Source: Streptomyces hawaiiensis (GTDB taxonomy: Bacteria > Actinomycetota > Actinomycetes > Streptomycetales > Streptomycetaceae). From it: a stretch of DNA of 64,000 nt. Position numbers and translations under genes: made by a program. Shown piece after piece: positions 40,555-48,533 of this stretch. Each line of letters starts with the position of its first letter. Positions within the stretch are counted from its first letter, which is position 1. The notes under the pieces are model-generated. The model was not told the DNA's origin. It did no database searches and saw nothing but the letters and a program-made list of their open reading frames with translations. The stretch spans positions 8,308,001 through 8,372,000 of the forward strand of contig NZ_CP021978.1 of assembly GCF_004803895.1 (NCBI RefSeq), read 5' to 3'.

Positions 40555-42471
40555 CTACCGCCTCACGAGTCGCACCGACAGACCGTCAGCCGTGTGGACG
40601 GGCACGGCCCGCAGCGTCGTCGAGTCCAGCTCGACACGGTCGAACCGGCCACGCAGCTGCCCGGCGGACAGGACGGGAACGGTCGTTCCCGCGACCGGCG
40701 GCCGCTCGGCGTCGAGCCGCAGCGACAGCACGCTGCCCCGGCCCAGCAGAACCCGCCGGTTCACCGTGAGGGCCGGGCCGTGGTGCCTGCGCAGCGGCAG
40801 CTCCAACGTCGACTCGCCCTCCTGGACGTAGGAGCCGCGCACGCGCAGCACCTCGTCCGCGCGGAGCGTGCCGCCCGTGACCCGGACGTCGCCCCCACCC
40901 AGGGCGCCCGGCGCGGCGGCGACCAGCGTGCCGGCCTCGAGGACGGTGCCGCCGTGGTAGCGGTTGTGGCCCGTCAGGGTGAGCGTGCCCGAGCCGCGCT
41001 TGGTCAGGCCGCCGTCGCCCTCGATGTCGTTGCGCCAGCTGTCGGCCGCGTGGAAGCCTCCGGCCGCCGCGTCCAGCGTCACGGTGACGTCCCGGTCGAA
41101 GGCGCCGTAACCGTCCGCCGCGGCGAACAGGTTCAGCCGGCCCCACTGCTCGAAGCCGTCCAGCAGGACGTACCCGGAGGGCAGTGCGGTCGTCCGCAGC
41201 ACCTCGCGCCGCTGGGCCGCGGTCAGGTACGGCAGCCGCGTCTCCAGCAGCACCTCCGCGCCCTTCGGCACGGTGAGCGGGTCCTTGCGGCCGCGGCGCG
41301 GCAGGACGTACGTCAGCCGGGGCCCGACCGCGCGGGCGTTGGCCTCGCGGTCGGCGTAGGCGTCCCCGGTGCCCGGGTGGGCGTAGTCGTACAGGGTGTC
41401 CGCCGTCGTGCCGGTCCGCTGCGTGAAGTAGGCGAGGGCCTGAGCGCGGGCCGCGGCCTTGAGCTCCGCGTTCGCCGGGTCGGCCAGGGCCGCGGCCGTC
41501 AGGGCGGTGGCCATGATCCGGCCGCCGATGACGTCGACGGTGGAGTGCATGCCCGACATGATCCGGGTGTGGCTGAGCTCGAAGGCCCGGGTCACCAGCT
41601 CCTGGAACCGCTCGGGCACCGCGTACGCGAAGGCCAGACCGGCCAGGTGGAAGGCGTTGGTGTGGCCGCTGGGGAAGCCGCCGTCCTCTTGCGCGTTCTC
41701 GGAGCGCTGACGCAGCAGCTGCGGGGCGACGACGACGTCCGAGTCGTACACCGGGTAGCCGAGCGCGTCCTTCTCACCGGTGTCGACGACCTCGCTGTCC
41801 TCGTTCATCCGCCACGGGCGCGGGTACTGGAAGGCGAACTTGCCGGGGTTGCCCGAGGCGAAGGGCCCGCGCACGGTGTCGACCAGCTTGGCGACCTGGC
41901 CGAGGTCCGAGTCGTACGAGCCCGCTCCGAGCGCGGATCCGGCCGGGGCATCGGCGGGCAGGGTGTCGTTGATCTTCCCGGGGGGCGTGCCGTCCGGGGC
42001 GCTGGTGATCGACGTGACCGCCTTGGCGCCGGACGTGTAGAGCCCGGCGAGCGGACCGAGACCGGCGATCATGGCGTAGCTCTGGTGCCGGCGGTCGTAG
42101 AGGAAGGCCTCCTTCGCCTGCGCCTCGGTGCGGGCCTGCGTGATACGGGCGCAATAGCGCATGTTGGCGCGCAGCACCTCGCGGTCCAGGACCTGGCCGG
42201 TGTTCCAGGCGTCGCCGGTCTTCCACACCTTCGCCATGCCGCCCAGGATCCGGACGACGGCGTTGGTCTCGGGGGTCTGGTTCGTGACGACGTTGGACTT
42301 GTAGTCGTCGACGAACGCGGCGAAGCCCGTGGCGGCCTTGGCGTCCGCGGCTCCCAGCCACGAGACGAAGGTCGGTGCGGCGAGCAGGCTCGCCGAGGCA
42401 CCGAGGGACGTCTTGAGGAAGCCCCGCCTGTTGACGGTTGCGGCGGTGCGGTGCCCGGCTGATGACGGCAT
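40555..42471 (-). CDS. Tat-exported PAP2 acid phosphatase with beta-strand-repeat C-terminus
   Basis: From ATG 42471 the protein has 638 residues. A twin-arginine signal (NRRGFLKTSLG, RR 15-16) precedes a class A acid phosphatase-type PAP2 domain, with GGFPSGHTNAFHLAGLAFA and SHTRIMSGMHSTVDVIGGR giving the phosphatase histidines. The C-terminal ~150 residues contain an autotransporter-associated repeat (LTKRGSGTLTLTGHNRYHGG) and further beta-rich sequence, but no membrane barrel. A Gram-positive protein of this design probably stays extracellular as a beta-solenoid-tailed phosphatase. Confidence 0.87.
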   Translation of the reverse strand: MPSSAGHRTAATVNRRGFLKTSLGASASLLAAPTFVSWLGAADAKAATGFAAFVDDYKSNVVTNQTPETNAVVRILGGMAKVWKTGDAWNTGQVLDREVLRANMRYCARITQARTEAQAKEAFLYDRRHQSYAMIAGLGPLAGLYTSGAKAVTSITSAPDGTPPGKINDTLPADAPAGSALGAGSYDSDLGQVAKLVDTVRGPFASGNPGKFAFQYPRPWRMNEDSEVVDTGEKDALGYPVYDSDVVVAPQLLRQRSENAQEDGGFPSGHTNAFHLAGLAFAYAVPERFQELVTRAFELSHTRIMSGMHSTVDVIGGRIMATALTAAALADPANAELKAAARAQALAYFTQRTGTTADTLYDYAHPGTGDAYADREANARAVGPRLTYVLPRRGRKDPLTVPKGAEVLLETRLPYLTAAQRREVLRTTALPSGYVLLDGFEQWGRLNLFAAADGYGAFDRDVTVTLDAAAGGFHAADSWRNDIEGDGGLTKRGSGTLTLTGHNRYHGGTVLEAGTLVAAAPGALGGGDVRVTGGTLRADEVLRVRGSYVQEGESTLELPLRRHHGPALTVNRRVLLGRGSVLSLRLDAERPPVAGTTVPVLSAGQLRGRFDRVELDSTTLRAVPVHTADGLSVRLVRR

Positions 42472-42680
42472 GGGTGCGCCTCTCTGGAGTTCTGCGCAGG
42501 AGTCCTGCGGCGAGCTTCGGCCGTGCGGCCGGGAGGTGATGCGACGTGCGACTTTCGGTGCCCTTGGCTGCTTCTTTGGCACCTGGTACGTACGAGCGAA
42601 GATCTACGGCCGTGTGGTGACCCTCCGGAGAGGGCCCGGCCACCGGCCCGTGTCCGGAAGGTGAACGGCGGCCGCCCGGC

Positions 42681-43580
42681 TTATAGCAGGGAACGGGCCA
42701 GGGTCAGCGCACCCTCGACGGGCGGCACCCGCAGCGGCTGCGGCCGGGCCCCGGGCAGGGACTCGGCGAGCGCTGAGGCGAACGCCTCGTACAGCGCGGG
42801 CTGGGCGAGGACCGTGCCGCCCGCCACCACCACGTCGTCCACGGGGACACCGCGGGCGGCGAGCCGTCCGACGAGACCGGCGAGTGCCCGGCCGCCGTCG
42901 GCGATCACGGCCCGGGCGAGCGGCGAGCCCGCCTCGGCGGCGGCGAACACGGCGGGGGAGCGACGGCCCCACTCGGCGGAGACGTCGGTGACGGCCTCCA
43001 GGGCGGCGCCGAGCGCGGGCACCTCGGCCACCCCGAACGCGGTGACCAGGCCCGTCGCCAGCGCGTCGGGTTCCTCACCGCGGTCGTGTGCGGCCCAGAC
43101 GGCCCGCGCGGCCTCACGGACGAGGCCGGCCGCGCCGCCCTCGTCGCCGAGTACCGCGCCCCAGCCGCCGACCTGGACCGCGGCGCCGTCGGGCAGCCGC
43201 CCCACCGCGACCGAACCGGTACCGGCGACCAGTCCGACGCCCTTGTCCAGCCCCGCGGCGGGAACGAGGAGCTCGGCGTCGCCCACGACGAGCGCGGGCA
43301 CCCCGAGCCGTTCCTCAAGCGCGTCCCGGATGCCCGCGCACTGGCGTGGCGTCTCACAGGCGTGACCGCCCACGGCGAACGCGGACGGTCGTACGCCGGA
43401 GGGCAGGGCGTCGGCGACCAGAGCGGCCAGCCAGTCGGCGGCGGCCCCGGGGTCGTGCGGCCGCCATCCGGTACTGCTGCGGACACGGTCGACGATGTCC
43501 TCGCCGTCCGCGAAGGCGCGCAGATGCGTCTTGGTGCCGCCCACGTCGATACCGACCGCGTAAGGCGTGGAGTCCTGCAC
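42681..43580 (-). CDS. BadF/BadG-type N-acetylglucosamine kinase-like protein
   Basis: The 299-residue ASKHA-fold protein has phosphate motif 1 (AVGIDVGGTKTHLRAFA), GLVAGTGSVAVGRL and VVAGGTVLAQPALY. This layout is that of bacterial N-acetylglucosamine/glucosamine kinases of the BadF family. It starts at GTG 43580 after GAGGAG. It is divergent from a ROK regulator across a palindromic operator and near a sugar importer, so it likely phosphorylates the imported amino sugar or sugar. The actual sugar is not evident. Confidence 0.84.
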   Translation of the reverse strand: MQDSTPYAVGIDVGGTKTHLRAFADGEDIVDRVRSSTGWRPHDPGAAADWLAALVADALPSGVRPSAFAVGGHACETPRQCAGIRDALEERLGVPALVVGDAELLVPAAGLDKGVGLVAGTGSVAVGRLPDGAAVQVGGWGAVLGDEGGAAGLVREAARAVWAAHDRGEEPDALATGLVTAFGVAEVPALGAALEAVTDVSAEWGRRSPAVFAAAEAGSPLARAVIADGGRALAGLVGRLAARGVPVDDVVVAGGTVLAQPALYEAFASALAESLPGARPQPLRVPPVEGALTLARSLL

Positions 43581-43709
43581 GGCTCCTCTTTCGTCGTTGC
43601 GCGGACACGGCGAACGGCAGGCGAACCGCCCGTCGGACCACGGCAGTTGAAGAGGTAGGGAAGCCCCGGGACGGGCTTCTGTCGAACACGGCAGGCGAGT
43701 ACCGTGAAG

Positions 43710-43733
43710 TTCGTTAGGAAGTTAACTAACGAA
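43710..43733. promoter_or_regulatory. Candidate ROK operator
   Basis: TTCGTTAG-GAAGTTAA-CTAACGAA is a perfect 8-bp inverted repeat with 8-nt spacer in the divergent spacer between the kinase and the ROK gene. AT content is far above the surroundings. Operators of ROK/XylR proteins often contain such GTTA...TAAC arms. Confidence 0.68.
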
Positions 43734-43821
43734 GTAGGGTGCGTCAAGAGGCACGGAATTCCCGATGCCGCGCGACCCTTGCGGCCCGCCCCGCCCGGCC
43801 GCAGCACGACCTGGGGAGACC

Positions 43822-44943
43822 ATGCACCTGAGTGAGAGTGCCCGTGTGGTGTTCGACGTACTGGCCGGAACGGGAACGGCCACCCGCCCCCAGCTGGCGG
43901 CCGGTGCGGGCCTTTCCAAGCCGACCGTCTCCACCGCCGTGGCCGAACTCGAGGCCGTCGAGCTCGCCGCCCACTCCGGGCGGGCCTCCGGCGGCACCGG
44001 GCGCAGCGCCGCCGTCTACCGGCTCGGCCCGGCCGCCGGTGCCGTGCTCGCCGTCGATCTGGGACCCGCCAAGACCCGGGTGCGCGGCTGCGCCCTGGAC
44101 GGCACCCTGCTCGCCGAGGGAACCGGCTCACGGCAGGAGGCGGCCGACACCGTCCGCAAGGTCCTCGACGCGCTGCCCGCCGGGGCCCCGCTGCGGGCCG
44201 TCGTCGTCGCCGTCGGCGATGTCACCACCCGGGACGGGGAGGGCGCCCGGGAACGCCCCGCGACCGCCAAGGCCGGACCCGTCTTCGACGCCATGGCCGT
44301 CGCGCTGCCCGAGGGCGTGCCCGTCCACCTGGAGAACAACGTCAACTGCGCCGCCCTCGCCGAACTGCACGAGGGCGCCGCCACCGGCCGCGACACCTTC
44401 GGCTACCTGCGCATCGGCGTCGGCATCGGTCTCGCCGTCGTCATCGGCGGCCGTGTCCTGCGCGGCGCGAACGGCGCCGCCGGTGAGGTGGCCCGGATTC
44501 CCTACCCCTGGGACGAGAGCCGCGCCCCGCGCCTGGAGGGCCTGGAGCAGCGCATGGGCTCGCGCACCCTGCTGCGCCGGGCGGCGGAGACGTGGCAGGA
44601 CGGCGACGGCCCCTGCCCGCGTACCGCGGAGCGGCTCCTCGCCCTCTCGGGTCAGGGGCATGCCACGGCCCGGGCCGTGATCGACGCGCACGCCGCCGAT
44701 GTGGGCCGGCTCGCCGCCGCCGTGGCCGCCGTACTGGATCCCGGGCTGATCGTGCTGGGCGGCGGTACCGGCGCGGATCCGCAGCTCCTGCCCGGTGTGC
44801 GGGCCGAGCTGGCCCGGCTGAGCTGGCCCACCGAGGTGGTCAGCAGCGTGGTGGGCGACACCGGCACGGTGGCGGGCGCCAGCAGGCTCGCGGTCGCCCA
44901 TGGAATTCAAACCGTGACCGGAGCTGTACGGGCGAAGCATTGA
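43822..44943 (+). CDS. ROK-family transcriptional regulator
   Basis: The 373-residue protein starts at ATG 43822 after GGGGAG. It has an N-terminal winged helix (ATRPQLAAGAGLSKPTVSTAVAEL) and a ROK domain with LAVDLGPAKTRVRG, VHLENNVNCAALAEL, LRIGVGIGLAVVIGG and GANGAAGEVARIPYP. The zinc cluster is not seen, only one Cys near the expected place (GDGPCPRTAERLL). It presumably controls the divergent kinase gene through the dyad at 43710-43733 and possibly the importer downstream. Confidence 0.88.
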   Translation: MHLSESARVVFDVLAGTGTATRPQLAAGAGLSKPTVSTAVAELEAVELAAHSGRASGGTGRSAAVYRLGPAAGAVLAVDLGPAKTRVRGCALDGTLLAEGTGSRQEAADTVRKVLDALPAGAPLRAVVVAVGDVTTRDGEGARERPATAKAGPVFDAMAVALPEGVPVHLENNVNCAALAELHEGAATGRDTFGYLRIGVGIGLAVVIGGRVLRGANGAAGEVARIPYPWDESRAPRLEGLEQRMGSRTLLRRAAETWQDGDGPCPRTAERLLALSGQGHATARAVIDAHAADVGRLAAAVAAVLDPGLIVLGGGTGADPQLLPGVRAELARLSWPTEVVSSVVGDTGTVAGASRLAVAHGIQTVTGAVRAKH

Positions 44944-44986
44944 CGGCTGCTGCATCGGTCTGCCAATGTCCGGACAAGCGCTTTCT

Positions 44987-45008
44987 GAGTCGGCCGGGAC
45001 GCCGACTC
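44987..45008 (+). terminator. Stem-loop after the ROK gene
   Basis: GAGTCGGC (44987-44994) pairs perfectly with GCCGACTC (45001-45008) around a 6-nt loop, 44 nt after the ROK stop. The remaining 210 nt up to the binding-protein gene hold its promoter; I see no convincing -35/-10 pair. Confidence 0.6.
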
Positions 45009-45218
45009 CGGGTGAGCCTCCCGCCCGTACGCGAAGTACGGCAGCCGCACGAGGGCGTGCTTGTGCGACGTCGGCCGGTCATGGCCGGGGACCCCACCCG
45101 TCAAGGTGACGCGGCCGGGCGAGGCCGTACCCCCGGAAAGCGAAATCTCCTGCAAAATGCACCCGTGCCGCCTCGGCTGGCGCCGTGCTTCTTCCGCTAC
45201 GACGAAAAGGGATTGAAG

Positions 45219-46541
45219 ATGACCAGTGTGGGTGTGCGGCGCTCCCGCCGACTCGGCCGCGGTGGCATACGCCGCGTTGTTCCCCTCGCTGCCGTGGCCA
45301 CGGCAGGTGCCCTTCTGCTCTCCGCCTGCGGGTCGGGCTCCGACTCGGGCGGGACCGCCAAGTCGCTGACGTTCTGGATCTCCACGGTTCCGGGGCAGGA
45401 CGCGGGCTGGAAGAAGATGGTGGCGCAGTACAAGAAGGAAACCGGCGTCAAGGTCAAGCTCGTCAACATCCCCTACGACGGCTACGACGCGAAGCTGCGC
45501 AACGCCGCGCAGGCGAACTCCCTGCCCGACGTGGCGGCGGTGCCGAAGCTGGACCCGATCTGGGCGAACAAGCTGATCGACCTCAGCTCCATCGCCAACA
45601 AGAAGAGCAACAAGATCAACGGCAACTTCGTCGCCAAGGACTCGTCGGGGAAGGTGCTGTCCATCCCCTCGGACGTCACCGCGTCCGGCATGTTCATCAA
45701 CAAGTCGCTGTTCGAGAAGGCCGGCGTCTCCTTCCCGGCCTCGCCCCAGAAGACCTGGACCTGGACCGAATTCATCAAGGCGGCGGACAAGGTCCGGGAG
45801 AAGACCGGCGCCAAGTACTCCCTCACGTTCGACCAGTCGCCCTCCCGGCTCCGCGCCATGGTGTACGAGCTCGGAGGGAAGTACGTCCACGCGGACTCCT
45901 CCGGCAAGTTCTCGGTGGACGCCGCGAGCAAGAAGGCCGTGAAGCGCTTCGTCGAGATGAACGACGACAAGACCATGCCGAAGTCGGTGTGGACCAGCGG
46001 CGCCGACCCGTCGGCCATGTTCCAGAGCGGTGACGTGGTCGCCTACTGGTCCGGCGTGTGGCAGGTTCCCGCCTTCGCGGAGAGCATCAAGAAGTTCGAC
46101 TGGGCGAGCGTCCCGACTCCCGCCGAGCCGGTGCAGGCCAGCGACGTCAACAGCGGCGGCATGACGGTGGGCTTCAACAACAACGGCGACGCGGCCGCCG
46201 CCGCGACGAAGTTCCTGTCCTGGCTGTACGAGCCGGCCCACTACCAGGCGCTGTGCGAGGCGTCCGGGTTCCTGCCCGTCGAAACCGGCCTGAACCCGAA
46301 GTACCCCTTCAAGTCCGAGGCGGCGCAGGCGGCGTTCAAGCTGTACAACGAGTCGATCCCGCTGTACGCCCCGATCTCCGGCTACTTCAACACCGCGCAG
46401 ACGAACTGGGTGCTGAAGGGCAAGAGCCTCACCGAGGACCCGACCAAGACGGAGCTCGGCAAGGCGATCAACGGCCAGCAGTCGGTCGACAAGGCGTTGG
46501 ACAACATCGTGGCCGGCTACAACCAGCAGGTCGGCGGCTGA
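45219..46541 (+). CDS. Sugar ABC transporter substrate-binding lipoprotein
   Basis: The 440-residue lipoprotein (lipobox LLSACGS) is a cluster 1 sugar-binding protein with SLTFWISTVPGQDAGWKKM, ANSLPDVAAVPKLDPIW and VVAYWSGVWQVPAFAE. It starts at ATG 45219 after AAAAGGG. It delivers a carbohydrate to the two downstream permeases. An intercistronic stem-loop follows, which fits higher expression of the binding protein than of the permeases. Confidence 0.9.
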   Translation: MTSVGVRRSRRLGRGGIRRVVPLAAVATAGALLLSACGSGSDSGGTAKSLTFWISTVPGQDAGWKKMVAQYKKETGVKVKLVNIPYDGYDAKLRNAAQANSLPDVAAVPKLDPIWANKLIDLSSIANKKSNKINGNFVAKDSSGKVLSIPSDVTASGMFINKSLFEKAGVSFPASPQKTWTWTEFIKAADKVREKTGAKYSLTFDQSPSRLRAMVYELGGKYVHADSSGKFSVDAASKKAVKRFVEMNDDKTMPKSVWTSGADPSAMFQSGDVVAYWSGVWQVPAFAESIKKFDWASVPTPAEPVQASDVNSGGMTVGFNNNGDAAAAATKFLSWLYEPAHYQALCEASGFLPVETGLNPKYPFKSEAAQAAFKLYNESIPLYAPISGYFNTAQTNWVLKGKSLTEDPTKTELGKAINGQQSVDKALDNIVAGYNQQVGG

Positions 46542-46557
46542 GCGCAGGCCGACAGGC

Positions 46558-46589
46558 CCGGGCGGCGGGGTCGAGACACCGCCGCCCGG
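46558..46589 (+). terminator. Intercistronic stem-loop in the ABC operon
   Basis: A perfect 11-bp stem (CCGGGCGGCGG 46558-46568 with CCGCCGCCCGG 46579-46589) with a 10-nt loop lies 16 nt after the binding-protein stop and 77 nt before the first permease. It may attenuate transcription or protect the upstream mRNA. Confidence 0.65.
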
Positions 46590-46665
46590 TCTCGGGCCCC
46601 CACGCGATGCCGGGCTCATTGCCTGAGCCCACCGGAACCCATTCCACCAGCACGGAGTCAGGAAG

Positions 46666-47577
46666 ATGACCAAACGCGCCCCGGACGTGTCCGCGAGCCC
46701 GCCCAGGAGACGCAGTAAGTACACCCTTGCGCCGCTCGTCCTCATCGCGGCCAACGTCGTGCTTTTCGCGCTGTTCTTCGTCTGGCCGGCGGTGATCGGG
46801 CTCGTCTACTCCTTCACGAACTACACGGGCGTAGGGGCGTTCCAGTTCGTCGGACTGGACAACTACCAGCACCTGTTCGGGGACTCCACGTTCTTCGACG
46901 CGCTGACCCGGACGCTGCTGTACACCGTGCTCTTCGTTCCGCTGAACTTCGTGTTCTCGCTGCTCATCGCCAACGTGCTGGTGAGCAAGCACGCCAAGGG
47001 CGTGTCGGTCGCCCGCGTCTTCTTCTTCATTCCCTGGCTGCTGTCGCCCATCGTCGTGGGTGTCCTGTGGCGGTGGCTGTTCGGTGAGAACTTCGGACTG
47101 GTCAACTACGTCATCGAGAAGCTCGGCGGAAGTGCCGTTCCGTGGCAGTCGAACGCGGACCTGTCGTTGCTCGTGGTGGTGGTGGCGGCATCGTGGGCCT
47201 GGACGGGCTTCTCCATGCTGCTGTTCATCGCGGCGATCAAGAACGTACCGGTGTCGTACTACGAGGCGGCATCGCTCGACGGCGCCGGCCCGTGGCGCCA
47301 GTTCGTCAGCATCACACTGCCGAGCATCGCGCCCACTTCCTTCATCGTCATCCTGCTCAACACGATCCACGCGATGAAGGAATACCCGCTGTTCGCCTCC
47401 CTCAACAGCGGCGGACCCGGAACGTCGAACAACCTGCTTGTCCAGTACATCTACCAGACCGGCTTCAAATCGGGCCAGATCGGCTACGCGAGCGCCGCGT
47501 CGTTCGTGCTCATGCTCATCCTGATGGCCGTCGCGATCATCCAGCTGGTCGTCAACCGGCGGGTGGAGAACCGATGA
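46666..47577 (+). CDS. Sugar ABC transporter permease (MalF type)
   Basis: The 303-residue protein has six membrane helices and the coupling motif EAASLDGAGPWRQFVSITLP. It starts at ATG 46666 and overlaps the next permease gene by ATGA. As with the other system here, no ATPase gene is encoded. Confidence 0.9.
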   Translation: MTKRAPDVSASPPRRRSKYTLAPLVLIAANVVLFALFFVWPAVIGLVYSFTNYTGVGAFQFVGLDNYQHLFGDSTFFDALTRTLLYTVLFVPLNFVFSLLIANVLVSKHAKGVSVARVFFFIPWLLSPIVVGVLWRWLFGENFGLVNYVIEKLGGSAVPWQSNADLSLLVVVVAASWAWTGFSMLLFIAAIKNVPVSYYEAASLDGAGPWRQFVSITLPSIAPTSFIVILLNTIHAMKEYPLFASLNSGGPGTSNNLLVQYIYQTGFKSGQIGYASAASFVLMLILMAVAIIQLVVNRRVENR

Positions 47578-48476
47578 CAACCACAGACATGCCACGCAAG
47601 GTCGACGCCGGGCGCGGACGGGCTGTCCGCAAGAAGCGGCCCAGCAGCTCGGCCAGTGGTGGGCTTCGGCGGGCGGTGCCCGCGACGACACTGCTGTGGG
47701 TCCTGGCGGCCCTCTACGGGATGCCGGTGCTGTGGTTCGTACTCAGCTCCTTCAAGCCGGCGGGAGACCTGTTCTCCCTTCCGCTGACGCTGCTTCCGCA
47801 CGACCCCACCGTGTCGGGTTACAAGGCGGCGTGGGACAGCGCCAACTTCTCCGAGTACTTCATCAACACGACCATCGTGTGTGTGATCGCGACGATCCTC
47901 ACGGTGGGAGTCAGCTGCTGCACCGGGTACGCGCTGGCCAAGTACGACAACAAGTGGCTCAAGGTCTTCTTCGTGGGCATTCTGGCCACCACGATGCTGC
48001 CCTCCGAGGTCATGCTCGCCCCGCAGTTCCTGGTCGTCCGCGACCTGGGCCTGTACAACTCGCTCGCCGGCATCATCATCCCGGCCGTGCTCACCGCGAC
48101 CGGGTGCTTCATGTTCCGCCAGTTCTTCCTGACGGTCCCCGACGAGCTCATCGAGGCCGCCCGCATCGACGGCGCCCGCGAACTGTCGATCTTCCTGCGG
48201 ATCATGGTGCCGATCTCCCGGCCCATCATGCTGACGCTCGCCATCCTGTCGTTCCAGTGGCGGTGGAACGACTACATCTGGCCGCTGCTGATGCTCAACG
48301 ACCCCGACAAGTTCACCGTGCAGATCGGCATCCAGAGCCTCGTCGGGGCGCAGAACATCAACTGGTCGCTGGTGCTCGGCGGATCGGTCATCTCCATGAT
48401 CCCTCTGATCGTCATCTTCCTGGTGTTCCAGCGTTACGTCATGAACGCCGACATCAACGCCGGACTGAAGGACTGA
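47574..48476 (+). CDS. Sugar ABC transporter permease (MalG type)
   Basis: The 300-residue protein has a basic N-terminal arm, six membrane helices, and the motif EAARIDGARELSIFLRIMVP. Start ATG 47574 overlaps the previous stop. It ends 58 nt before the 610-residue protein gene, which likely belongs to the same transcript. Confidence 0.9.
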   Translation: MTTTDMPRKVDAGRGRAVRKKRPSSSASGGLRRAVPATTLLWVLAALYGMPVLWFVLSSFKPAGDLFSLPLTLLPHDPTVSGYKAAWDSANFSEYFINTTIVCVIATILTVGVSCCTGYALAKYDNKWLKVFFVGILATTMLPSEVMLAPQFLVVRDLGLYNSLAGIIIPAVLTATGCFMFRQFFLTVPDELIEAARIDGARELSIFLRIMVPISRPIMLTLAILSFQWRWNDYIWPLLMLNDPDKFTVQIGIQSLVGAQNINWSLVLGGSVISMIPLIVIFLVFQRYVMNADINAGLKD

Positions 48477-48533
48477 CCGTGCCCGCCCCCACCCACGGCA
48501 TGGCCACCTCAGGCATGAAGGGCTGATCCACCC

